Assembly (NCBI GenBank): GCA_963785155.1
Contig: CAWAUB010000002.1
Coordinates: forward strand, 24,499-88,498
Origin: DASUSH01 sp963785155
GTDB lineage: Bacteria; Actinomycetota; Thermoleophilia; Solirubrobacterales; 70-9
Direction of reading: 5' to 3'
DNA length: 64,000 nt
Under the pieces are notes generated by a model, which saw only the letters and a program-made list of their open reading frames with translations, was not told the DNA's origin and ran no database searches. The translations under genes and the position numbers were made by a program. Below are positions 45,593-53,910 of this stretch, in pieces. The number at the start of each line of letters is the position of its first letter. Positions within the stretch are counted from its first letter, which is position 1.

Positions 45593-48500
45593 TCAGCCTG
45601 CCTGGCGGACCGAGATCGTCAGCTCGCGGCCCTCGATCTTCGCCGTCTCGCCGTCGCCCGCGTCGTAGGCGATCGACGTCGCGAGGGTCTCGCCCGTGAC
45701 GTAGTCCTCGTGCTCGCGCGCCGCGCCGAGCAGCTCCTCGTCGCCGCCGAGCGCCAGCTCGATCCGGTCGGTGACCTCCAAGCCCGACTCCTTGCGCGCG
45801 TTCTGGACCGCGCGCACGATCTCGCGGGCGATGCCCTCGCGGCGCAGCTCGTCGTCGAGCTCGAGCGCCAGCGCCACCGCGCGGCCGGACTCCGCCTCGA
45901 CCTGGTAGCCCTCGAGCGGCTCCATCTCCAGCGTCAGGTCGTCGGGCTCGAGGTCGTGGTCGGCGCCGTCGAGCTGGATTCCCAGCCGCCGCTCGCCGGC
46001 GATCATCGCCGCGGCAGCAGTCGGGTCGAGCGCCTCGATCGCGGCTGCGGCCTGCGGCATCCGCTTGCCGAAGCGGGGCCCGAGGCGCCGGTAGTTCGGC
46101 TTCACCGCGTAGGTCGCGAGCTCGCCCTCCTCGCTGACGAACTCGATCTCCTTCACGTTCAGCTCGGACGCGACGAGGTCGGTGAACCGGCCGATCGTCT
46201 CGTGCTCGCCGTCGGTGGCGACGATCACCGCCTTGCGCAGCGGCTGGCGCATCTTCACCTTGCCGTGCGCCCGCGCGGCCCGCCCCAGCTCGACCGCGCG
46301 CTGCGCGGCCTCGACGCCCGCCTCGAGCTCGGCGTCGACGAGCGACTCGTCCGCGACCGGGAAGTCGGCGAGGTGGACCGAGTCGCCGCCCGTGAGGTTG
46401 CCGTGGATCTCGTCGCTCACGAATGGGACGAAGGGCGCGGCGAGCTTCGAGACCTCGACCAGGCAGTGGTGGAGGGTGGCGATCGCGGCGGGGTCGCCGT
46501 CCCAGAAGCGCCGGCGCGAGAGCCGGACGTACCAGTTGGAGAGCTCGTCGACATAGGTGGAGATGGCGCGGCCGGAGGTGGTGGAGTCAAAGTCCTCGAG
46601 CGCGGCGCGAACCTCGGCAATCACGCCCTGAAGCCGGGAGAGCGCCCAGCGGTCGAGAACAGTGAGGTCGTCCCTCTTGGACCCCACCGCCCCCGGACGC
46701 GAAGCGGAGGAGGCGGGGGGCCTTTCTATTTGGTTCGCGTTCGCGTAGAGGACGAAGAACGCGTAGGTGTTCCAGAGGGTCAGCAGGAACTGGCGGACCG
46801 ACTCGCCGACCGCTTCGACCGAGAAGCGGTAGCCCGCCCACGGCCCCGCCTGCTGGGCGGTGAAGTAGTACCAGCGAAGCGCGTCGGCGCCGTGGGTCCC
46901 GATGACCTCCCACGGGTCGACGACGTTGCCCTTGCTCTTCGACATCTTCTGCCCATCGAGGTCTCCGATCAGGCCGAGGCAGACGCAGTTCTCGTAGCTC
47001 GAGCGGTCGAAGAGCAGGGTCGACTCGGCGAGCAGCGAGTAGAACCAGCCGCGCGTCTGGTCGATCGCCTCGCAGATGTAGTCGGCGGGGAAGCGATCGG
47101 CAAATTGCTCCTCGGAGCCAGGCGCGAACGGGTAGTGGAACTGCGCGAACGGCATCGCGCCCGAGTCGAACCAGGTGTCGATCACCTCGGGCACGCGGCG
47201 CATCTCGCCGCCGCAGGAATCGCAGCTCAGCACGACGTCGTCGATGTAGGGGCGGTGCAGGTCCTCCGGGACCTCGCCACCGCGCTCGCGCAGATCGGCG
47301 AGCGAGCCGGCGCAGAAGCGCTCGTGCGCAATCAGCCGATTCGCATTCCCAGATCGGGAGCGGCGTCCCCCAGTAGCGCTCGCGCGAGAGCGCCCAGTCG
47401 ACGTTGTTCTCCAGCCAGTTGCCGAAGCGGCCGTGCTTGATCGTCTCCGGGTGCCAGCCGATCTTCTCGTTCTCGGCGAGCATCCGGTCCTTCACGTCGG
47501 TGGTCTTGATGTACCAGCTCGACTTGGCGTAGTAGATGAGCGGCGTCTCGCAGCGCCAGCAGTGCGGATAGGAGTGCTCGTACTGCTCCTCGCGGAGGAG
47601 CTTGCCCGACTCGCGCAGCGCCTCGACGATCTCGGGATCGGCCTCCTTCACGCCCTTGCCGGCGAACGGGCCGGCGCGGTCGTCGAACTTGCCGTCGAGG
47701 CCGACCGGGTTCTGGAGGGTGATCCCGTACTGCTCGCCGAGCCGGAAGTCGTCCTCGCCGAAGGCGATCGCGGTGTGGACGAGGCCTGTGCCCTCGTCGG
47801 TGGTGACGAAGTCTCCGAGCAGGACGGTGTGGCCGCGGGGCCCGTAGTCGGAGATGTAGGGGAAGGGCGGCTCGTAGGAGGTGTCGGCGAGCGTCTCGCC
47901 GGGGAAGGTCGCGATGACCTCCGCGCCCTCGCCGATCGACCGTTTCGACGCGGCTCGAGGCGACGATCAAGACCTCGTCCGAGTCCGCCGGCCTTGACCC
48001 GGGCGTACTCGATCTCCGCGCCGGCGGCGACCGCCGCGTTCGATACGAGCGTCCACGGCGTCGTGGTCCAGACGACCAGGTTGTCGCCCGGCTGCACCGG
48101 GCTCTCCGGGCGCTCGTCCGACGGCGCCACGGACTTCACCGGCAGCTTCACGAACGCCGCCGGATCGACCACGTCGCGGTAGCCGAGCGAGACCTCGTGC
48201 GAGGAGAGCGCCGTGCCGCAGCGCGGGCAGTAGGGGACGACCTTGTGGCCGGTGTAGAGGCGATCCGCGTCCCAGATCTGGCGCAGCGCCCACCAGACGG
48301 ACTCGATGTAGTCGTTCTCGAGCGTCACGTAGGGGTCGTCGAGGTCGACCCAGAAGGCGATCCGCTCGGTCAGCCGGTTCCACTCGGAGACGTAGGTGAA
48401 GACCGACTCGCGGCAGCGCTCGTTGAACTCGGCGATCCCGTACGCCTCGATCTCGGCCTTCGAGGAGATCCCGAGCTGCTTCTCGACCTCCAGCTCGACC

Positions 48501-48779
48501 GGCAGCCCGTGGCAGTCCCAGCCCGCCTTGCGAGGAACCCGGTAGCCCGCCATCGTCCGGTAGCGGGGGTAGATGTCCTTGAAGACGCGCGAGAGGACGT
48601 GGGCGACATGCGGCTTGCCGTTGGCCGTCGGGGGCCCCTCGTAGAAGCTCCAGGTCTCCGCGCCCTCGCGGTTGGCCAGCGAGCGGGCGAAGACGTCGTC
48701 CTCGCTGCCACCGCTCGAGCACGCGCTCTTCGAGCTCGGGGAAGGACTGCCTCGGGTCGACTGGCTGGAATCCGCTCAC
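45593..48779 (-). CDS. ileS: Isoleucyl-tRNA synthetase, four frame breaks
   Basis: The class I synthetase has HIGH-like PTANGKPHVAH and the KMSKS motif in GQKMSKSKGNVVDPWEV, plus the editing-domain and anticodon-binding segments (WALSRLQGVIAEVRAALEDFD). GTG 48779 is the start (SGFQPVDPRQSFPELEERVLERW). The frame breaks near 48708, 47975, 47938 and 47335. Each is one or two bases, e.g. GTCGATCGG for GTCATCGG at 47938. As an essential gene, it is strong evidence that these breaks are sequence errors. A toxin-antitoxin pair starts divergently 66 bases from its start. Confidence 0.93.
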
Positions 48780-48845
48780 TGGGCGGCGAAGTCTAGGAAC
48801 GCGAATGCCGTCGTCGGCGCTACCGTGGAGGGGAGAGGATGACCA

Positions 48846-48866
48846 TGATAAAATGACCACGGTCAT
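48846..48866 (+). promoter_or_regulatory. Extended -10 promoter and palindromic operator of the toxin-antitoxin pair
   Basis: TGATAAAAT (48846-48854) matches the extended -10 pattern TGnTAnAAT. ATGACC-AC-GGTCAT (48853-48866) is a perfect inverted repeat, and a further ATGACC half-site lies at 48839-48844. The operator sits on the -10 and start region, where Phd-type antitoxins bind to repress their own operon. Confidence 0.65.
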
Positions 48867-48867
48867 A

Positions 48868-49095
48868 ATGGAGATCTCAGCGAGTCAGTTCAAGGCGCGA
48901 TGCCTGGCCCTGCTCGACCAGGTTGCCGAGAGCGGCGGGGAGCTCGTCGTAACGAAACGCGGGCGCCCGGTGGCCCGGGTGATCGCCGTCGAGGAGGGAG
49001 CTTCGCTCGAGGGAAGCGTGACCTACAACGTCTCGGATGACGATCTGGTGGCGCCGATCGACGTCGATTGGGAGGCGGCCGCCCAGAAGGATTAA
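48868..49095 (+). CDS. Phd/YefM-type antitoxin
   Basis: The 75-residue protein has the Phd/YefM start MEISASQFKARCLALLDQV, then ELVVTKRGRPVARVIAV, the usual DNA-binding strand-helix. The C-terminus (DDDLVAPIDVDWEAAAQ) is the acidic tail that masks the toxin. ATG 48868 is preferred; ATG 48853 is possible but falls inside the operator palindrome. With a promoter at 48846-48854 the mRNA would be nearly leaderless. The toxin gene follows after 5 bases. Confidence 0.88.
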   Translation: MEISASQFKARCLALLDQVAESGGELVVTKRGRPVARVIAVEEGASLEGSVTYNVSDDDLVAPIDVDWEAAAQKD

Positions 49096-49100
49096 CCGGG

Positions 49101-49487
49101 ATGATCGTCCTCGACACCCACGTGTGGCTCTGGCTCAGCGCCGATCCTTCCCGCCTCAGCGAAGGCGCTCGCGGTGCGATCGCCGCCGCCGGTTCGATCG
49201 GGGTCGCAGCAATCTCCTGCTGGGAGATAGGGATGCTGGTCGAGCGAGGACGGATCACTCTCGACCGGGAAGTCTCGCGTTGGGTCCAGCAGGCGCTGGC
49301 GCACCCGGGGATCGTGGCGCTTCCGATGTCGCCCAAGGTCGCGCTCGACGGCGCGCTCCTTGAGCGCCAGTTCGGGGGCGACCCGGCGGATCGCTTCATC
49401 TACGCCACGGCCCGCGATGCCGGCGCCCGCCTGGTGACGCGCGACACCCGCCTGCGCGAGTACGACCCGCGCGGCACCATCTGGTAG
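49101..49487 (+). CDS. vapC: PIN-domain toxin (VapC type)
   Basis: A 128-residue PIN-domain RNase: LDTHVWLWL (first Asp), AISCWEIGML (Glu), and DPADRFIYATA with LVTRDTRL (remaining acidic residues). Partnered with a Phd-type rather than VapB-type antitoxin, a common mix in this family. It would cleave RNA, often initiator tRNA or rRNA, when freed. ATG 49101 is the start. It converges on the methyltransferase gene with 17 bases between stops. Confidence 0.9.
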   Translation: MIVLDTHVWLWLSADPSRLSEGARGAIAAAGSIGVAAISCWEIGMLVERGRITLDREVSRWVQQALAHPGIVALPMSPKVALDGALLERQFGGDPADRFIYATARDAGARLVTRDTRLREYDPRGTIW

Positions 49488-49504
49488 GGCGGACGCCGTC
49501 GGAT

Positions 49505-50402
49505 CTATCGCAGGAACCGGCGCGCCCGGGACCGCCACGACTGGGCCGGGTGGACCGGCTCGCTCCCGCGGTCGGGCCAACGGGCGGGTTCGTCCTGTGG
49601 CGCGTCCGGGGCCGGGAACGTTCAGCCGCTCGCCGCTGAAGGCGATCAGGTTCGCCTGGCTACCGGGCTCGAGCTCGCGGCGCTCGCGCGGCATCCGGAC
49701 CTCGAGGACCGAGCTGAAGCCGGAGTCGGCGAGCAGGTTGAAGAGCGAGGCCGGCGTGAGCCAGAAGCTCTCGGGGTTGTCGAGCGAGGCGCGCAGGTTG
49801 GCCTCCTTCGCGCCCGCGTCGCTGTCCGGCGGGTGCTCCTCGACGACGCTGCCTCGGTAGGTGCTGCCGCCGAACTCGCGGCTCGCCTCGGGGAACCGGC
49901 TGACGTGGGTGGAGAGGAAGAGCAGCCGCCGCGCAAGTCCCCGCAGGTCGCGCACGTGCTCGAAGAGGGCCGGTGCGTCGAGGTGGTAGAGGATCCCGAT
50001 CGAGAGGACGACGTCGAACTCTCCGTGGGAATCGGCGGTGACCTCGCGGATGTCGCCCTGTTCCACCCTGTAGCTCTCCAGCCCGAGCGCCTCGGCGGCG
50101 AAGCGCGCCCGGGCAACGTTCGCCTCGCGCCCTTCGATCGCGACCACCTCGGCGCCCTGCCGCGCCGCCTCGATCCCGAACGCGCCCTCCTCGCAGGCGA
50201 GGTCGAGCACACGCAGGCCGGCGAGCGAACCGCCCGCCGCATCGGCGGTCGCCTGCAGGTAGCGCCGCAGCCGCCCGTTCTCCACCGACTCGGTCTCGCT
50301 GAGCGTCCACACGCCCTCGCCGAGATGGATGTTGTGCGAGTGCCACGGCCCGTGCTCGGCGGCGACAGCCGCCATCCCGGCGCGGATCTCCTCCGCGTCC
50401 AA
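49505..50402 (-). CDS. Class I methyltransferase, one frame break near the end
   Basis: A protein of about 298 residues. VLDLACEEGAFGIEAARQGAEVVAIEGREANVARA holds motif I and the acidic loop, and VVLSIGILYHLD is motif IV. The arrangement resembles small-molecule and CmoB-like methyltransferases that begin with the WHSHNIHL segment. TTG 50402 starts it, 5 bases beyond the SnoaL-like stop. Near 49625 one extra C shifts the frame; corrected, the protein ends SWRSRARRFLR at 49505, before the toxin gene. Uncorrected it would run antisense through the toxin gene. The substrate is unknown. Confidence 0.78.
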
Positions 50403-50407
50403 GACGG

Positions 50408-50808
50408 TCAGGCCTCGGCCGCGGCCCGCGCCATGGCCTCGTCGAAGAAGCCGTGCTGGCTCACGATCAGGCCGTCACGCATGCGCCACAGCTGGAAGAA
50501 CTCGCCGGTCGTATCCACGCCGCTGCTCGGTGCCGAGTCCGCGTGATCCGCACCCGGACGAGAAGGCGGTCATCGCCGATCTGCTCGTATTCGAGCGGCT
50601 CCAGATGCCATTCGTCCCACGCCTCGTCGAACTTCTCCCAGGCTGCGCGAACGCCGTCGTGGCCCACGTATGACGCGGCCTCGGGGAGCTCCGGCGGCTC
50701 GTGCCACTCGATCTCGGGGTGGTACACGGCCATCGCCTCGTCCCAATCCTTGGCACCGACGGCCGCGTAGCCGCGCTTGAACACCTCGAGGTCGATCTCC
50801 CCGGTCAT
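50408..50808 (-). CDS. SnoaL/NTF2-like protein, one frame break
   Basis: A protein of about 133 residues of the cone-shaped NTF2-like fold: FKRGYAAVGAKDWDEAMAVYHPEIEWHEPPE, GHDGVRAAWEKFDEAWDEW, and the closing strand GEFFQLWRMRDGLIVSQHGFFDEAMARA. These are polyketide-cyclase, isomerase or stress-type proteins of diverse role. One missing base near 50550 shifts the frame before the last strand. Corrected, it ends at 50408. It shares a leftward operon with the methyltransferase downstream and the small membrane protein upstream. Confidence 0.75.
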
Positions 50809-50810
50809 CG

Positions 50811-51283
50811 CTACCAGCGGAGGAGCACGTCGCCCGGGCTTCCGCGGGATCGGGGTTGACGTGGATCGGCAGGACCACTCCGGGCCGCATCCGGTAGGCG
50901 GCGAAGGACGACATCAGGATCTTGTGGCGGATCTGCCGCGGCGCCTGCCCCGGGATCTCGACGTCGAGCACGAACTTCATCACCGGCTGGTCGTTGATCA
51001 GCGCGCCGGAGGACGCCTCGACGATCGTCGCGCTGCCGGCGAGGCCGTTCTCGAACAGCCAGCGTCCGTGCTCGGCCTTCTTGCCCTGCTGCCGCGCGTA
51101 GAAAAGCATGCCGATCACGACGAGGACCCAGATCGCCCCGATCAGCAGGAAGGTGCCGCCCGCCGGGCCGGAGACGAAGAGGCCGACCGCGAAGAACAGG
51201 AGGCCGCCGAGGCCGAACCCGGCGAAGAGCCAGACGCCGGTGCGGTTGATCTTCACGCCGGTACCCCGCTCGTCTGCAGACAT
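50811..51283 (-). CDS. Membrane protein of unknown function, one frame break at the end
   Basis: A protein of about 157 residues with two membrane segments (VWLFAGFGLGGLLFFAVGLFV and GTFLLIGAIWVLVVIGMLFYA), then a cytoplasmic or external beta domain (GSATIVEASSGALINDQPVMKFVLDVEIPG...). The frame changes near 50840, where one lost C in CGGGCCGAC restores ARADVLLRW and a stop at 50811. It begins inside the end of the upstream gene (31-base overlap) and ends 2 bases before the SnoaL-like start. No family was identified. Confidence 0.68.
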
Positions 51284-51865
51284 TCGTGGCGGATCCGCGC
51301 CGCCACGTAGCCGGTGGCCTGGCAGAGGTTGACGAGGGTCGTCTCGTCGGGCTCGTCCTCCTCGATCGATCCGACCAGGTCGCCGTATGCGAGCTCGAAG
51401 GAGAAGTCGTGCGGCTGCGCCTGGGCGAGCCAGTCGATGAAGACGGGGGAGAAGAGCCGCCGCATCCAGTTCGGGTCCTGGTAGAGGCCGGACTCGACCT
51501 TGAAGCGCTCGTTCAGCTTCTCGCTCTCAGTCCACAGCTCGGAATGCATGATCTCCATCCCGTAGTGGACGTTGTCGGTCCACCGCCCCTTGCGGACGCA
51601 GAAGAGCCGCGGCACGATCGCCTGCGCCTCGTCGACCCGGGTGTGGACGACGTTGAAGCGGAACGTCCCACTCCCCTCATCTCCGCTGTAGGTGAGCCGG
51701 CCCATCCTGCCCTCGAAATCCCCCGGCAGCTTCCCGGAGAGGGCGGGATCCAGGACACCGCCCTTGGCGAGCAGCGGAGTCAGCGGCTCGACGCCCGGTC
51801 GCCGGGTGCGCGCTCAGACCGTGGTGCTCGGCGAAGGCGCGATAGCTGTCCTCCACTCGTCCCAT
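51253..51865 (-). CDS. Conserved-looking protein of unknown function, one frame break
   Basis: About 203 residues: GRVEDSYRAFAEHHGL, then PLLAKGGVLDPALSGKLPGDFEGRMGRLTYSG and a beta-rich core with RFNVVHTRVDEAQAIVPRLFCVRKG and ESGLYQDPNWMRRLFSPVFIDWL. No membrane segment and no known motif. The frame changes near 51800, where GGGCGTCGAG for GGGGTCGAG restores TGVEPLTPLLAKGG. It is first in the leftward four-gene operon and divergent from fumC with 65 bases between. Confidence 0.65.
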
Positions 51866-51930
51866 GCAGCGGCAGGCTAGGAATGGTCGTCCATGCGCGA
51901 ATACCGGCGCTGGAATATGCTGGAAGCGAC

Positions 51931-53260
51931 GTGGCGAGCACCGAGACCGAGACCAAGCTCTGGGGAGGGGAGACCGACAAGGCGGTCGCCAACTTCCCCG
52001 TCTCCGGCCAGCCGATCCCGGCGCCGGTCGTCCACTGGCTCGGCCGGCTGAAGGCGGCCGCGGCTCGGACCAACGCCGAGCTCGACCTGCTCGACGCCGA
52101 CGTCGCGGAGCGCATCGCCGCGGCCGGCGACGCGATCGCCGCCGGCGAGCACGACGACCAGTTCCCCGTCGACGTCTTCCAGACCGGCTCGGGCACCTCC
52201 TCGAACATGAACACGAACGAGGTGATGGCCAACCTCGCCGGTGACGAGGCCCACCCGAACGATCACGTCAACCTCGGCCAGTCCTCGAACGACATCTTCC
52301 CGTCGGCGGTCCACCTGGCCGCGCTCGAGGAGGTCTCGCGCGACCTGCTGCCGGCCCTCGACGAGCTTGCCTCCGCTCTGGGGCGCAAGGCCGACGAGTT
52401 CCGCGACGTCGTCAAGTCCGGCCGCACACATCTGATGGACGCCGTCCCGGTCACGCTCGGCCAGGAGTTCGGCGGCTACGCGGCGCAGATCCGCCTGGGC
52501 GCCGACCGCGTCCGCGCGACGCTCGGCCGCGTCGGCCAGATCCCGCTCGGAGGCACCGCGACGGGCACCGGCCTCAACACCCATCCCGAGTTCGCCGAGC
52601 GCGTCCGCGCCAAGCTCGCCGCCGACACGGGCCTCGAGATCTCCGCGCCCGCCGACCCGTTCGAGGCGCAGGCGAACCGCGACGCGCTGGTCGAGCTGTC
52701 GGGCGCGCTCAAGGTCGTCGCCGTCTCGCTCACGAAGATCGCCAACGACCTCGCGCTGATGGGCTCGGGCCCACGCGCCGGCCTCGCCGAGCTGCGCCTA
52801 CCCGAGCTGCAGAAGGGCTCCTCGATCATGCCCGGGCAAGGTCAACCCGGTGATCCCGGAGGTCGTGATCCAGGTCGGCGCGCAGGTGATCGGCAACGAC
52901 ACCGCGATCACCGTCGCCGGCACCCAGGGCCAGTTCGAGCTGAACGTCCGCGTGCCGCTGATCGCCCGCAACCTGCTCGACTCGATCAAGCTGCTCGCGT
53001 CCGCCTCGCGGCTGCTCGACGAGAAGGTCATCCGGGACGTCGAGGCCAACGAGGAGATGTGCGAGCGCCACGCGGAGGCGACACTTGCCACCGCCACCGC
53101 GCTCAACCCTCACATCGGCTACGACCGCGCGACGGAGATCGTGAAGAAGGCCGCTGAGTCGGGCGGGATGCTGCGCGACGTGGCGAAGGAGCACGGGGTC
53201 GACGACGCCACCCTCGACGAGGCGCTCGACCATCGCAAGATGGCCCGCCCGCACGAGTAA
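51931..53260 (+). CDS. fumC: Class II fumarate hydratase, one frame break
   Basis: The class II fumarase has SGTSSNMNTNEVMANLA, NLGQSSNDIFPSAVHLAA, SGRTHLMDAVPVTLGQEFGGYA and the signature GSSIMPGKVNP. It interconverts fumarate and malate. GTG 51931 is chosen because the conserved part starts there and GGAAG precedes it. At 52833 the signature codons read CCCGGGCAAGG, one G too many; without it the signature and the rest of the protein to 53260 are continuous. The near-perfect signature argues for a sequence error. Confidence 0.94.
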
Positions 53261-53289
53261 CGAATCCCCTCGAAGGGAGACTGAAGGGT

Positions 53290-53793
53290 ATGAGCGAGAA
53301 CGAGAGCCGTACCACCGAGACAGCCACTTCGGCGCAGGCTGCTTCTGGCAGGTCGAGATGGCCTACAAGGAGACCGAGGGCGTCGTCGAGACCGCCGTCG
53401 GCTACGAGGGCGGCCACGTCGACAACCCCACCTACGAGCAGGTCTGCACCGGCACCACCGGCCACGCCGAGGTGACCCAGGTCAAGTTCGACCCCGAGCG
53501 TCGTCACCTACGAGCAGCTGGTCGACAAGTTCTGGGAGCTACACGACCCGACCCAGGTCGACCGCCAGGGCTGGGACGTCGGCAGCCAGTACCGGACGGT
53601 GATCTTCTTCCACTCCCCCGAGCAGGAGGAGATCGCGAAGGCGTCCAAGGAGCGCGCCCAGGAGAAGCTCAAGAAGCCGATCGCTACATCGGTCGAGCCC
53701 GCGACGGGCTTCTGGCGCGCCGAGGAGTACCACCAGTGCTACCTCGAACGACGCCGCCCGGCGAGCATGCTGCGCAGCCTGATCGGGCATTGA
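53290..53793 (+). CDS. msrA: Peptide-methionine (S)-S-oxide reductase, two frame breaks
   Basis: It contains the MsrA active-site motif FGAGCFWQVE (catalytic Cys), the GYEGGHVDNPTYEQVC segment and TTGHAEVTQVKFDPE, and later LVDKFWELHDPTQVDRQGWDVGSQYRT. It repairs oxidised methionine using thioredoxin. The frame breaks near 53330 (one C missing before TTCGGC) and 53505 (GAGCGTCGTC for GAGGTCGTC). ATG 53290 follows AAGGGAGACTGAAGGG. It lies 29 bases after fumC and may share its transcript. Confidence 0.92.
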
Positions 53794-53877
53794 CCGACGC
53801 CTAGGGCGGACGCGCGGCTAAAGCTCCGGACTCCCGCTGCCGACAAGGAACCTGGCAGGGCGTGCCGAGTCTGGGAG

Positions 53878-53910
53878 GGATCCCCACCGACGACCATTGG
53901 GGGTCCTTTT
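53878..53910 (+). terminator. Intrinsic terminator before the secreted esterase gene
   Basis: GGATCCCC (53878-53885) pairs with GGGGGTCC (53899-53906), with one G-T pair, around a 13-base loop, followed by TTTT (53907-53910). It probably ends the fumC-msrA transcript. Confidence 0.6.

Noticed and set aside
45710..47440. 576-codon plus-strand open frame across ileS
   Set aside because: Shadow of ileS; no motif and typical antisense composition.
49092..49600. Methyltransferase tail running antisense through the toxin gene
   Set aside because: An extra C near 49625 explains it; the corrected frame ends at 49505 with a plausible basic C-terminus.
52800..53510. Programmed frameshifting as the cause of breaks in fumC and msrA
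   Set aside because: The sites lack slippery heptamers and structured stimulators, fall inside active-site codons, and share a context with about forty other breaks, so sequence error is the simpler cause.
53897..53908. TTG 53897 as the esterase start
   Set aside because: It lies inside the loop and stem of an intrinsic terminator, and later starts give a better signal peptide.
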